Numbered from the stretch's first letter, positions 7,874 to 17,048 are shown. The stretch: DNA of 64,000 nucleotides from Bacteroidota bacterium (GCA_023441805.1 JAEZNO010000001.1:186001-250000), one strand, 5' to 3'. Notes: generated by a model not told the origin, from the sequence alone. Made by a program: numbers and translations.

Positions 7874-8365
7874 TTACCTGAAGATCTCGTCGAGATTTTC
7901 CATTGCAGCAGTAAATCCGTCCCGGAATCCTAAATCCATGTATTTTTCCAGGTCGGCAATGTTATCATAATTAATGTCGATTTGCACTAAAGTAGAATCG
8001 CCACGATCATCGAATCGAAGGTTCCACTTTGCTCTTGGGAATGAGTAATCAATCACACCGTTCGAATCGCAAAATGCATCATCGGTTGAAAACTGTTTTT
8101 CGGCTATAATGTTTGAAAAATCGGCTCGTGCCCATTGTTCATCACCATCAGGTCCGACCATAGCGTAGATCCAACGTCCTCCATCGCGGAAATCCATTGT
8201 CTTTGTTTTTGCTTTCCATGGTTTTGGGGCCCACCATCGGTCTAACATATTGCTGTCAGTCCATGCGTTCCAAACAAGATTAACAGGAGCCGAGAATTCA
8301 CGCTCAACCATTATTTTCTTGTTTTCCTTATCAACTTTGAAATTCATTAAAAGGCTGGTTTTCAT
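7874..8365 (-). CDS. SRPBCC (AHSA1-like) domain protein
   Basis: 163 residues. The START/Bet v1-like AHSA1 pattern is clear: VEREFSAPVNLVWNAWTD, DRWWAPKPW, FRDGGRWIYAM, and the C-terminal helix GFRDGFTAAMENLDEIF. These proteins form a hydrophobic pocket; their ligands are mostly unknown. The gene overlaps the upstream arsR gene by 35 bases (17 if the second methionine at 8347 is used), so the two are co-translated. ArsR-SRPBCC pairs are a common arrangement in which the regulator controls both genes. Confidence 0.85.
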   Translation of the reverse strand: MKTSLLMNFKVDKENKKIMVEREFSAPVNLVWNAWTDSNMLDRWWAPKPWKAKTKTMDFRDGGRWIYAMVGPDGDEQWARADFSNIIAEKQFSTDDAFCDSNGVIDYSFPRAKWNLRFDDRGDSTLVQIDINYDNIADLEKYMDLGFRDGFTAAMENLDEIFR

Positions 8366-8687
8366 TTTCTTTTTGTTTTAAGTTAGTAAGTAATACATCT
8401 AATTGGTTGAAACGTTGCTGTAATTTATTTTTAAGTACTTCTAACCATCCTGATATCTCATTTAACTTTTCAGGCTGAAGTCGGCAAACTCGTTCTCTGC
8501 CTTCTCGTGAGATTATAATGACACCGCATTCTTCAAGAATCTTAATGTGTAGTGATATTGCTTGTCGCGACATCCTAAATTTTTCAGCCAATGCAGTTAA
8601 ATTTTGTTCTCTGTCAGCAACCAGACTGATTAGTTCTCTGCGTGTAGGATCGGCTATTGCCTGAAACACATCTCTACGTGATTCCAT
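8331..8687 (-). CDS. ArsR-family transcriptional regulator
   Basis: 118 residues from the ATG at 8687; the frame extends upstream, but only this start lies downstream of the promoter. It begins MESRRDVFQAIADPTRREL, followed by the winged-helix recognition region MSRQAISLHIKILEECGVI and wing segment REGRERVCRL. No metal-binding CxC motif of arsenic or zinc sensors is present, as in the non-metal subgroup paired with SRPBCC proteins. Two inverted repeats flank its -7 box, so autorepression is very likely. Confidence 0.88.
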   Translation of the reverse strand: MESRRDVFQAIADPTRRELISLVADREQNLTALAEKFRMSRQAISLHIKILEECGVIIISREGRERVCRLQPEKLNEISGWLEVLKNKLQQRFNQLDVLLTNLKQKENENQPFNEFQS

Positions 8688-8691
8688 ATTA

Positions 8692-8736
8692 TGCAAGTAT
8701 CTGCTTGCAAATATAATATGCAAGTACTTCCTTGCG
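8692..8736 (-). promoter_or_regulatory. Twin ArsR operators around the arsR promoter
   Basis: Two copies of TGCAAG-N6-CTTGC(A/G): 8692-8709 (perfect) and 8719-8736 (one mismatch), centres 27 bases apart. Between them on the minus strand is TATATTTG (8715-8708), a perfect TAnnTTTG -7 box, with TTG at about the -33 distance. Binding would block the promoter directly. Confidence 0.7.
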
Positions 8737-8793
8737 CAAGTATTGGAGGTTAATTTTACCTTAAAATATTCGAAATCATGTCTTTATAATGCG

Positions 8794-8832
8794 AAAGAGG
8801 CAGTTATCAAATCATTTGATTACAGCCTCTTT
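8794..8832 (+). terminator. Terminator-like hairpin in the acs leader
   Basis: AAAGAGGC (8794-8801) pairs with GCCTCTTT (8825-8832), and an inner stem (8803-8810 with 8816-8823, one mismatch) extends it. TTTTC follows. No credible plus-strand gene lies upstream, so it would end a short transcript or act within the acs leader 148 bases before the start codon. Confidence 0.5.
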
Positions 8833-8980
8833 TCTATAATCAGTTTCAGGATAAATACCACTCTTGAATTGATATACTACTGTTACATTGATTTTCTTTC
8901 ACTTGATAAGAATTTTCTCACTCACATTGTTACATTAATTAGCATATTATTGAATGTGTTATTTATAAAAATCTGTAACT

Positions 8981-10897
8981 ATGGTTCCTAAAATTTCAAC
9001 ACTTGGAGGTTATATATTTGAATATCAAAAGAGTGTAACCAATCCTACCGGATTCTGGTCAAATATCGCCGATAGTTTTTATTGGAGAAAAAAATGGGAT
9101 AATGTTTTAAGCTGGGATTTTAGTAAAGGCCATGTAAAGTGGTTTGAGGGCGCAAAACTTAATATCACCGAGAATATATTTGAAAGGCAAATCTTTTTCA
9201 GGGGAAACCAGCCTGCTATAATCTGGGAGCCAAACGATCCTGATGAGCCGTTCAGGACCCTTACCTATAATGAGCTTTTTGTTATGGTAAAGCGCTTTGC
9301 CAATGTGTTGAAGAAAATGGGCATTCGCAAGGGTGACAGGGTTGGCATTTATATGCCTATGGTACCTGAATTGGTAGTCGCCATTTTAGCATGTGCCCGC
9401 ATTGGAGCTGTACATTCGGTAGTGTTTGCCGGGTTTTCTGCTCAAAGCCTATCTGAACGGCTACTAGATGCCGGCACCCGGTTACTTATTACTGCTGACG
9501 GTGGTTATAGAGGTTCAAAAATAATCCCTGTCAAACAGATAGCTGATGAAGCAATGGGAAGATGTGCCTGTATCACAAAGGCGATTGTATTGAAACGTAC
9601 AGGTGAAGATGTAAACTTCATTGAAGGAAGAGATATTTGGTGGCACGATGCATTAGCTGAAGTTGATGATGAAAATGAAGCCACTGTTGTTGATGCTGAG
9701 GATCCTCTTTACATTTTGTATACAAGCGGCTCTACAGGTAAACCTAAAGGATTGGTTCATACAACGGGTGGTTATATGGTTTATGTTGCCTATACCTTTA
9801 AAAATGTATTTCAGTACAGTGATGGTGATATATATTTCTGCACTGCTGATGTGGGTTGGGTAACCGGTCATAGCTATCTTATTTACGGACCATTACTATC
9901 AGGTGCAACCTCGCTTATGTTTGAAGGAATCCCCACATGGCCCGATCCGGGAAGGTTCTGGAATATTATTGATAAACACAGGGTTAACCAATTTTACACT
10001 GCACCCACTGCAATACGTTCACTTATATCTTATGGAATGGAATGGCTTTATGATAAACGGCTTGATTCACTTAAAGTACTTGGCACTGTTGGTGAGCCCA
10101 TAAATGAAGCTGCATGGCATTGGTATCACGACCATATAGGTAAAAATCGCTGTCCAATAGTCGATACCTGGTGGCAAACTGAAACAGGTGGTATTATGAT
10201 CAGTCCAATGGCCGGAATTACCCCTACAAAGCCTTCGTATGCAACAATGCCACTGATGGGAGTTCAACCTATGATTGTAGATGACAGTGGACATCAGCTT
10301 CTTAATAATAGTGTAGAAGGTAATCTTTGTATCAGTTTCCCATGGCCGGGAATGGCTCGTACAATATGGGGTGATCATGAAAGATTTGTACAAAATTACT
10401 TTAGCACTTTCCCGAATCTCTATTTTACAGGAGATGGTGTTAAACGAGATGAAGATGGTTATTATCGAATTCTCGGAAGGGTGGATGATGTTATCAATGT
10501 TTCGGGACACCGACTTGGGACAGCTGAGGTTGAAAATGCTATTAACGAGCATCCTTTGGTTGACGAGTCAGCTGTTGTAGGATTTCCTCATCCAATTAAA
10601 GGTCAGGCTATTTATGCTTTTGTTGTCTGTACGCAATTCAGTACAGGAGGTGAAGAAGGGGTTAAAAAATCAGTAAAGATGGCTGTAACAGAAATGATTG
10701 GCCCATTTGCCCGTCCTGACAAGATACAGATTGTTAAAGGTTTACCTAAAACACGTTCAGGAAAAATAATGCGACGTATATTACAACGTATTGCTGAGGG
10801 TAAATTGGATGATTTTGGCGATACCACTACGCTGCTAAATCCTGAAATAGTTACGGAAATTGTGGATGGAGCAGGTATTGAGCTTGAAAGTCAATGA
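8981..10897 (+). CDS. acs: Acetyl-coenzyme A synthetase (AMP-forming)
   Basis: 638 residues, close to the usual 640-650. Adenylate-forming motifs are in order: YTSGSTGKPKG (ATP phosphate loop), WWQTETGG, YFTGDGVKRDEDGYY (hinge region with the conserved aspartate), GRVDDVINVSGHRLGTAE, and the C-terminal catalytic lysine in KTRSGKIMRR. The acetate-type pocket with VGEP and TWWQTETG is that of Acs rather than of longer acyl-CoA ligases. It activates acetate to acetyl-CoA using ATP. The lysine of PKTRSGK is the site acetylated in known enzymes, and a sirtuin is encoded at 47.3 kb. The gene is alone on its strand, with a terminator-like hairpin in its leader. Confidence 0.95.
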   Translation: MVPKISTLGGYIFEYQKSVTNPTGFWSNIADSFYWRKKWDNVLSWDFSKGHVKWFEGAKLNITENIFERQIFFRGNQPAIIWEPNDPDEPFRTLTYNELFVMVKRFANVLKKMGIRKGDRVGIYMPMVPELVVAILACARIGAVHSVVFAGFSAQSLSERLLDAGTRLLITADGGYRGSKIIPVKQIADEAMGRCACITKAIVLKRTGEDVNFIEGRDIWWHDALAEVDDENEATVVDAEDPLYILYTSGSTGKPKGLVHTTGGYMVYVAYTFKNVFQYSDGDIYFCTADVGWVTGHSYLIYGPLLSGATSLMFEGIPTWPDPGRFWNIIDKHRVNQFYTAPTAIRSLISYGMEWLYDKRLDSLKVLGTVGEPINEAAWHWYHDHIGKNRCPIVDTWWQTETGGIMISPMAGITPTKPSYATMPLMGVQPMIVDDSGHQLLNNSVEGNLCISFPWPGMARTIWGDHERFVQNYFSTFPNLYFTGDGVKRDEDGYYRILGRVDDVINVSGHRLGTAEVENAINEHPLVDESAVVGFPHPIKGQAIYAFVVCTQFSTGGEEGVKKSVKMAVTEMIGPFARPDKIQIVKGLPKTRSGKIMRRILQRIAEGKLDDFGDTTTLLNPEIVTEIVDGAGIELESQ

Positions 10898-10915
10898 GAT
10901 TATGAGGGTAGAGAG

Positions 10916-12118
10916 TTAATTTACGATCGTCTTGGCAATTTCATCTCTCATTTGAAGGAAAACAGGTCTGAGGCTACTTTCTCCATCAGTGCCGTAGTTG
11001 CAGATCATGGCCATGATGGTGTTGTGATGCGGAAAGTAGAACAAGTCGGCACTATAAGCTAGATCTCTGCCTCTGTGGCCATATGCATAATCAGTATCAG
11101 GATTTCCGATATCAATAAAATCTTTAATGCAGGCTACTCCAAGATGTTTACGAGTTTCAATAGTGGGATGAAAGACAAGCATTTCATCCAATGAGGATTG
11201 TGTAAGTAAAGTTTTATCAACATAGAGTGCTCTGGCAAAGAGGTACATATCCCAGACTGTTGAATAAACACCTGTATATCCATTCCCACTGCCTGTATTC
11301 CAATTTGTTAGATTTTCGATGTTGCCATTATTATACAAATCAAAATATCCCTGAGCAATCTGATTATCAGGGAGAGGGTCGTGCCAGTAATAATAGGTGT
11401 CTTCTAAGCCTAGTGGTTCAAAGATTTCAGTTTCAAGTGTTTTGGCATGGTTTTCACCCGTAGCGGCATCCACAATCATTCCCAGCAAAAGAAAATTTGT
11501 ATTCGAGTAGCCGGCTGTGTCCTCGGGATTATAAGGAAATGCTGCATCTTTATTATATACATACTTCAACAATTCTTCTGAAGTCCAATGACGAGCCGGA
11601 TCGTTAAGTATCTGTAAATAAAATTGATCATTATCAATTACATCATAAATGCCGGAGGTGTGATTCATTAAATTCCGGATAGTGAGTGGTTTATCTCCGT
11701 TTCTTATTTTATTTAGTATAGCCTGGGGTATGTATTTGCTTACCGGATCGTTTAATGAGAGTACTCCTTTTTCCTGGAGACGCATTATAGCTGTCCCAAG
11801 CATAATCTTGGTGATACTTGCAACTTTTGCTACGTGACAAGGTTGCATCAACATATCCTTCTTTAAATCCGATCGACCGGCTGAACCTATATAGAATCCT
11901 TCATCATTCCAGATCAGTAATGAAACCCCCGGTAAGCCTTCCTGTATATATTTTTCCAGGATTAACTGATAATAATTGCTTTTCGGATTGACTTTATATA
12001 CCGATTCAACTTCCAGTGGACACTCAAGTTTTGCAGGGCGACCTATTTCATCCTGTTCGCATCCAAGGATAACTGCCAAACTGATGATGAGAGCTATTAT
12101 TCTGAACTTCTGTAACAT
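10916..12118 (-). CDS. Serine hydrolase lipoprotein, class C beta-lactamase fold
   Basis: 400 residues from the ATG at 12118 (a TTG two codons earlier is possible). Signal peptide and lipobox (AVILGC, C20) place it in the envelope. Catalytic motifs of the AmpC/DD-peptidase superfamily are present: S101-I-T-K104, Y204-S-N206, and H348-R-G350 in place of KTG. HRG/HTG variants are typical of esterase- or peptidase-like members rather than true beta-lactamases. The long QGYFDLYNNGN insert is not recognised. The gene follows the outer membrane protein gene at 12173 by about 54 bases and may be cotranscribed. Confidence 0.85.
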   Translation of the reverse strand: MLQKFRIIALIISLAVILGCEQDEIGRPAKLECPLEVESVYKVNPKSNYYQLILEKYIQEGLPGVSLLIWNDEGFYIGSAGRSDLKKDMLMQPCHVAKVASITKIMLGTAIMRLQEKGVLSLNDPVSKYIPQAILNKIRNGDKPLTIRNLMNHTSGIYDVIDNDQFYLQILNDPARHWTSEELLKYVYNKDAAFPYNPEDTAGYSNTNFLLLGMIVDAATGENHAKTLETEIFEPLGLEDTYYYWHDPLPDNQIAQGYFDLYNNGNIENLTNWNTGSGNGYTGVYSTVWDMYLFARALYVDKTLLTQSSLDEMLVFHPTIETRKHLGVACIKDFIDIGNPDTDYAYGHRGRDLAYSADLFYFPHHNTIMAMICNYGTDGESSLRPVFLQMRDEIAKTIVN

Positions 12119-12172
12119 ACCCAACTTGATTATACCCCTATTTTACAATTAATTAAAGTAGTTGATGATAGC

Positions 12173-12880
12173 TTATTCTGATTTAGGACAATCTAAACGT
12201 GCCGGTGCGGCTTTACCCCGATCAGTTGCTTTTCTGAAGAGTGTAAATTGCAAACCCACATAAACAATACCGTTGGGCAGCACTGGAACGTAATTCTTCA
12301 CGAAGGGCATCTGAAGTCTGAAGTCGTAATTAACAAAGAACCTGCGAACGTTGAATCGATATCCTGCATCATATCCCAGACCCACTCCGGCTCCTGCAAT
12401 GAAATATCCTCTTGCCGGATTGAATCCTTTAACCCACATTCCGTCTCTTCTTACGAGTCTATCAGTCAGAAGTTGCGAATGTAAATATCCCATATGAAGA
12501 GAAATTTCGGCAGTAAATTTCCTGATGTATTTCCGATAGCCACCATGTGTCGTCAAAGCAAATGCATGATTAACATATCGATGATAATAATAAGCAAGGC
12601 TGATATCCTGAAATATCTTGCCTGTTGTAACTTCTTTTCCGCCAAGAATGTAAGTATTTCGATTTTGAAACATAGGATTCCTGACAGTTTCTTTCCATCC
12701 AAATTCATATCCCAATGATACTCCCGGATGGAGTGGCTGATTAAACGGTGCAATGACAGATTTTGGAGGAAGTAAGGTAGCATTATTTAACAGACTGACA
12801 GAGAACGGCTTAGTTTTCCAGGATTGTGCTGCTACAGAGCAGGGTATCAGTAATAAAACTATCCAGACCCACGTTTTCAT
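12173..12880 (-). CDS. Hypothetical exported, probably outer membrane protein
   Basis: 235 residues. A clear signal peptide (MKTWVWIVLLLIPCSVAAQ) is followed by alternating aromatic/polar strands (HPGVSLGYEFGW, GAGVGLGYDAGYRF, FFVNYDFRLQMPF, NGIVYVGLQFTLF). This is consistent with a small outer membrane beta-barrel. The last strand is followed by a short charged tail. No family name is recognised. It is probably the first gene of a two-gene unit with the serine hydrolase lipoprotein downstream. Confidence 0.6.
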   Translation of the reverse strand: MKTWVWIVLLLIPCSVAAQSWKTKPFSVSLLNNATLLPPKSVIAPFNQPLHPGVSLGYEFGWKETVRNPMFQNRNTYILGGKEVTTGKIFQDISLAYYYHRYVNHAFALTTHGGYRKYIRKFTAEISLHMGYLHSQLLTDRLVRRDGMWVKGFNPARGYFIAGAGVGLGYDAGYRFNVRRFFVNYDFRLQMPFVKNYVPVLPNGIVYVGLQFTLFRKATDRGKAAPARLDCPKSE

Positions 12881-13074
12881 CTTGCTGTTTTTGTTTGTCC
12901 AAAGATAATTAGAATTGTGTATATAAAGTCTACGTTCTGAACCCTTTGTTCTACAAACTGTTGATATATTATATAGTTATAAGTGCCTGAAATACAAGCT
13001 AATCAAAGCTTGGCATATCATTTGAACACTTAGTTACATAGATTTCCCTATTTGATTGGAGATAGATTGCAAAA

Positions 13075-13127
13075 AAAAATCCGGAAGATGTAAACCGATT
13101 GCCCCCCGGTCACACTTCCGGATTTTT
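13075..13127. terminator. Strong bidirectional terminator in a divergent spacer
   Basis: AAAAATCCGGAAG (13075-13087) pairs with CTTCCGGATTTTT (13115-13127). Inside it, TGT (13089) pairs with ACA (13112) and ACCG (13094) with CGGT (13107). T-runs flank both strands. It lies between two divergent genes, only 31 bases before the plus-strand start at 13159. Confidence 0.75.
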
Positions 13128-13158
13128 AATTATTTTTGATCAAAATTCCCAAACTTAG

Positions 13159-14142
13159 ATGAGACATTTTTATTTGTGCCTGGTGATCATTTCAACCATG
13201 GCTTTTACGGGTTGCAGCAAGTATGCAAGTGTAACTTTCAATTACCCGTTACCCCCACAGGCAACTGTTCCTGAAAATATCAAAACAGTGGCGGTTGTAA
13301 ACAGATCACTCACTTCAAAAGAAGATAAGCCTAATAAGATTATTGAAGCGGTATTATCCGGAGAAATTGAGGTGTCTGATCGAAAAGCCTCGGCTGAGGC
13401 TATTAAAGGTGTATTTGAACGTCTCCCTGAGAATGCAGTCTTCAGATGCGTTATTCCTCAAGAAACCCAACTTACAGGTTCAGGAACTCGCGAAATGCCT
13501 CCTCCTCTTGATTGGAGTAAAGTTGAAGAGATTTGTAATAATGCTAATGCTGATGCACTTTTGGCTTTGGAGGTTTTTGACTCAAATTCTGATCTTCTGA
13601 TGCCAAAGATCTTTAAGTCAAAATCTCCTGCAACTGAAGAAAGAAACTTTAATATCGTGATGATCTGGAGGATGTACGATCCTTCTGCTCGACAAATAAT
13701 TGATGAGTATGAATGTCGCCGACAACTTACTTTTAAGAGTGATGGTAATCATGTTGCTGTACCACCTAAAGCTCTGCATGGGGCAGCTTATTCGGGTGGA
13801 CAGGAGTATGTTGAACGTTTTCTACCGGGTTACTTCATTGTTGATCGTCAGGTGTTTAAAAAAGGTAAAGCCACAGATAAAGATCTATTCAAAAGGGCTC
13901 ACCGGCAGGTGCAAACCAATGACTGGGATGGAGCCGCTGAAACATGGCAAACTATATTAAGTCATAATAGTGCTGAAAATATTGGGCGCGCATGCCTGAA
14001 TATGGCCGTATTCTGTGAAGCCATCGGTGATTTGGACGAAGCTATAAATTGGGCCAGGAAAGCTTATATAGAATATGGTATCAAGCAAGCAAGGCTATAT
14101 GAGGCTGATCTGCGATATATGAGAGATCAACAAAATATATAG
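13159..14142 (+). CDS. DUF6340 family lipoprotein with C-terminal TPR
   Basis: 327 residues. Signal peptide with lipobox (MAFTGC, C19). IKTVAVVNRS, IIEAVLSGEI and EAIKGVFERL match the DUF6340 family of Bacteroidota lipoproteins as I recall it. The C-terminal 80 residues form TPR-like helices (WDGAAETWQTIL, GRACLNMAVFCEAIGDLDEAINWARKAY). It is anchored in the envelope; the role is unknown. The start codon lies 31 bases after a strong terminator hairpin, so either a promoter is squeezed between them or the hairpin is a readthrough control element. Confidence 0.75.
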   Translation: MRHFYLCLVIISTMAFTGCSKYASVTFNYPLPPQATVPENIKTVAVVNRSLTSKEDKPNKIIEAVLSGEIEVSDRKASAEAIKGVFERLPENAVFRCVIPQETQLTGSGTREMPPPLDWSKVEEICNNANADALLALEVFDSNSDLLMPKIFKSKSPATEERNFNIVMIWRMYDPSARQIIDEYECRRQLTFKSDGNHVAVPPKALHGAAYSGGQEYVERFLPGYFIVDRQVFKKGKATDKDLFKRAHRQVQTNDWDGAAETWQTILSHNSAENIGRACLNMAVFCEAIGDLDEAINWARKAYIEYGIKQARLYEADLRYMRDQQNI

Positions 14143-14299
14143 AAGATAATTGAAGTAAACCTTTTTCTTTAAACAATATCTGCGTTTCAATAAGAGGTTT
14201 CTATATTTAGGTTTTGACGTGGATTAGTATTACTTTCTTTCTAAAAATGGATTAAGATTATAATTCTCGGTTGTTTTTCGACTGAATTAAATCTTAATT

Positions 14300-14917
14300 A
14301 TGAGGTTACTTATTACATCTTTACTGATTTTCTTCATGTTTTCAGCATCGGCCGAATGGGTGCGTGGGACTGTCAAGATGAAAGACGGACAAATACTAAC
14401 CGGTTATATTAAGAACTTTAAAAACGAAACACTTCAGGTAATTGATTTCAAAAAGAGACAAAGTGACGATGTCACTAAGCTTAAAAGCGATGATATTGCC
14501 GAAATACAGTTACGACTATCCGATGGAACCCTTGTTGGTAAATTCCTGCATATTTCAACAATTAATCTTGCCGGAGAATACAAAGCTTCAAAGGAAAAAC
14601 AATGGCTCCGGGTTATTTACAGAGGTGAATTTGATGTTTTGGGATACTTTTATGGCAATTCAACGGATCATTACATTAACTGGCCTGATGAGGATGTTGC
14701 CAGAATGGTTTATATGAATGAAAAAAATGGATCAATTGCTAATACTAAGGAAACTCTTCTAAGAAAATCAATAGGTACCATATTTGAAAGCAGATGCGAT
14801 GCGATGATCGTATCAGTAAATAATGAAGTGTTTGTCCCAAATGACATTCGTGATATACTCAGATATTATGTTGATAAATGCAAAACATCACCGGAAATTG
14901 GAAAACTGATTGAATAG
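14300..14917 (+). CDS. Hypothetical secreted protein
   Basis: 205 residues. A signal peptide (MRLLITSLLIFFMFSASA) precedes a strand-rich domain: VRGTVKMKDGQILTGYIKNF, DVTKLKSDDIAEIQL, EKQWLRVIYRGEFDVLGYFYG. The repeated G-x-(V/I) and KLKSDDI pattern resembles small beta-barrel modules found in exported Bacteroidota proteins, but no named domain is certain. There is no lipobox, so it is periplasmic or released. It lies 157 bases after the DUF6340 gene on the same strand and could be cotranscribed. Confidence 0.6.
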   Translation: MRLLITSLLIFFMFSASAEWVRGTVKMKDGQILTGYIKNFKNETLQVIDFKKRQSDDVTKLKSDDIAEIQLRLSDGTLVGKFLHISTINLAGEYKASKEKQWLRVIYRGEFDVLGYFYGNSTDHYINWPDEDVARMVYMNEKNGSIANTKETLLRKSIGTIFESRCDAMIVSVNNEVFVPNDIRDILRYYVDKCKTSPEIGKLIE

Positions 14918-14967
14918 ACTACTTTTGTCTTTCGGCAACCCAAGTCACGGGTCCGTAAAACATAAGT

Positions 14968-15525
14968 ATGGGAAGTACTGAGATTTCACTATTTACAGAA
15001 AAATTAGCAACAAGTCACTTATTTCAAAATACCTTACAAACTCCTTTTGGCGAAATTATAGTTGCGAGCACAGAGGATGCTTTGTGTTTTTTACAGTTTT
15101 CAGAAGAAAACAATTATACATCAGTAATAAATAAGCTTGCATTAAATTTAAAAGCGACTATAGTCCAAGGCTCAAACGCAATCATTGATCAGACTGAGCG
15201 TGAGTTGAATGAGTATTTTGAAAAGAAGAGAACGGTTTTTTCGGTTAAAGTCATGACACATGGCACTCCATTTCAGGAGAAGGTGTGGGAGGTAATAAAG
15301 CAAATCCCGCATGGTAAAACGCTCACATATACCAGGTTAGCTTCACAGCTGGGAATCCAGGAATCAGTCAGGGCTGTTGCGAATGCCACGGGTGCTAATC
15401 CAATCATGATTATTATACCTTGTCACAGGATATTAGGTAAAAATGGTGAATTAAGAGGGTATGCCGGGGGAATATCACTTAAACGCTATCTTCTGGATCA
15501 CGAGTGTCCCATGTTGCTTTTTTGA
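14968..15525 (+). CDS. ogt: Methylated-DNA-protein-cysteine S-methyltransferase
   Basis: 185 residues. The C-terminal active-site block is IIIPCHRILG, with the alkyl-accepting C152. It is preceded by the helix-turn-helix with TYTRLASQLGIQESVRAVANATGANP, where the arginine acts as the finger residue. The N-terminal ribonuclease-H-like half is short and there is no Ada regulatory domain, so this is an Ogt-type enzyme. It repairs O6-alkylguanine in a single-turnover reaction. It stands between a secreted protein gene and the PAS kinase gene with no sign of shared regulation. Confidence 0.93.
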   Translation: MGSTEISLFTEKLATSHLFQNTLQTPFGEIIVASTEDALCFLQFSEENNYTSVINKLALNLKATIVQGSNAIIDQTERELNEYFEKKRTVFSVKVMTHGTPFQEKVWEVIKQIPHGKTLTYTRLASQLGIQESVRAVANATGANPIMIIIPCHRILGKNGELRGYAGGISLKRYLLDHECPMLLF

Positions 15526-15584
15526 CGGTACTTTTAACAATCATTTCACTTAGTTGTTAAGAAGGGAAATTCCTATTAACCAGA

Positions 15585-17048
15585 ATGAACGATTTCGCTC
15601 ATATTCCTTCACAACAACTGGATATTCTGAATTCTATTAAAGAAGCTGTCATTGTATGTGATTTATCCAATACAATAATGTTTCTCAATACTGCCGCTGA
15701 GCAGGTGTTTGGATATCATCATGATGAACTTATCAATAAAAGCTTTTCAATGTTAGTGGCACCTGTTGACACCTTTGAAGAGCAACGCATGGTTGAGAAT
15801 ATTATTTGGGGCGAAAGAGTTGAAACTTATGAAACCGTAAGGATTGGCAAAAACTACATAAATGTCTATGTGTCTGTTAATCTGACTCCTTTAAAAGATG
15901 AAGATGGAAAAATCAGGGGAATAATAAGCGTATACCGGAATGTAAGTGAACGTCGCCGAACTGAAAGCAGGTTTCAGGCCTTACTGGAGTCGGCACCTGA
16001 TGCCATGGTCATTGTGAACAAGTTTGGTCAGATAGTTTTGGTTAATGCACAGACTGAGAAGTTGTTCGGCTTCGAAAGATCAGAATTGATCGGTCAGGAA
16101 ATTGAAATTCTTATACCGGCACGATTTCATAATCCGCATGTTTCTCATCGTCAAAGCTATTTCCAAGATCCCAAGACTAGAGAAATGGGTGCAGGATTAG
16201 AACTTTATGGTCAAAGAAAGGATGGAGCTGAATTTCCGGTTGAGGTAAGTTTGAGTCCCTTAAAACTGGATGAAGGGATTTTTGTTTCAGCCGCTATAAG
16301 AGATATAAGCTTGCAGAAGAAAGCGGCAATGGAGTTGCGTGATTATGCTACCCGTCTTGAATTATCAAACCGAGAGCTTGAGCAGTTTGCTTATGTTGCC
16401 TCGCACGATTTGCAGGAGCCATTGCGAAACATCACCAATTTTGCCATGTTACTGGAAGATACCATTAAAGAGAAGCTTGATGAAAAATCACTGCATTTTC
16501 TCAATGTAATTACTTCATCAACTCAGAGAATGAAAATTCTGATAAGTGAGTTATTGAGCTTCTCCAGGATTGGCAGGGATAGAACTATTGAAAAGTTAGA
16601 TTTAAATGAAGTACTCAATGACCTTATTGAGGATATGCAGACTGTTATTAAAGAAAATAGTGCTCAGGTCAATTATAAGAATCTACCGCCATTAACGGCC
16701 AGTAAAACTGAGATGAAGCAGGTTTTTCAGAATCTGATTGTTAATGCAATTAAATTCAGGAAACAGGAAGTTGATCCTATAATCAATATTAGTTTCCGCT
16801 CAGTTGACCAGTATTATGAATTTTCTGTTTCGGATAATGGATTAGGGATTAAGCCGGAATATCTGAAGAAGATTTTTCTGATATTTCAGCGTTTACACTC
16901 CGAAAGAGAATATCCGGGTACAGGGATTGGATTGGCGACGTGTAAGAAAATTATTGAATTGTACGAAGGGAAAATTTGGGCAACATCTGAACCTGGTGAA
17001 GGTTCAATTTTTTATTTCACCATACCTAACCAACTGAAGAAACTATGA
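15585..17048 (+). CDS. Soluble PAS-PAS sensor histidine kinase
   Basis: 487 residues with no membrane segment. PAS domains lie at about 12-120 and 130-245, each ended by a PAC-like stretch (GIISVYRNVSERR, VSAAIRDISLQKK). A short coiled coil leads to the HisKA H-box YVASHDLQEPL, H274 being phosphorylated. The ATPase domain has N387 in FQNLIVNAIKF, SDNGLGI (416-422), GTGIGL (445-450) and GEGS. It senses an intracellular signal and should phosphorylate the response regulator whose ATG overlaps its stop codon by four bases. Such kinase/single-domain regulator pairs are common in Bacteroidota. Confidence 0.93.
   Translation: MNDFAHIPSQQLDILNSIKEAVIVCDLSNTIMFLNTAAEQVFGYHHDELINKSFSMLVAPVDTFEEQRMVENIIWGERVETYETVRIGKNYINVYVSVNLTPLKDEDGKIRGIISVYRNVSERRRTESRFQALLESAPDAMVIVNKFGQIVLVNAQTEKLFGFERSELIGQEIEILIPARFHNPHVSHRQSYFQDPKTREMGAGLELYGQRKDGAEFPVEVSLSPLKLDEGIFVSAAIRDISLQKKAAMELRDYATRLELSNRELEQFAYVASHDLQEPLRNITNFAMLLEDTIKEKLDEKSLHFLNVITSSTQRMKILISELLSFSRIGRDRTIEKLDLNEVLNDLIEDMQTVIKENSAQVNYKNLPPLTASKTEMKQVFQNLIVNAIKFRKQEVDPIINISFRSVDQYYEFSVSDNGLGIKPEYLKKIFLIFQRLHSEREYPGTGIGLATCKKIIELYEGKIWATSEPGEGSIFYFTIPNQLKKL

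Noticed and set aside
8743..8991. 82-codon plus-strand frame before acs
   Set aside because: It uses a TTG start, passes through the hairpin at 8794-8832 and overlaps acs; composition is that of AT-rich spacer.
10916..12118. Antibiotic resistance beta-lactamase
   Set aside because: The third motif is HRG rather than KTG, and the protein is a lipoprotein with a long insert; this points to a general serine hydrolase.
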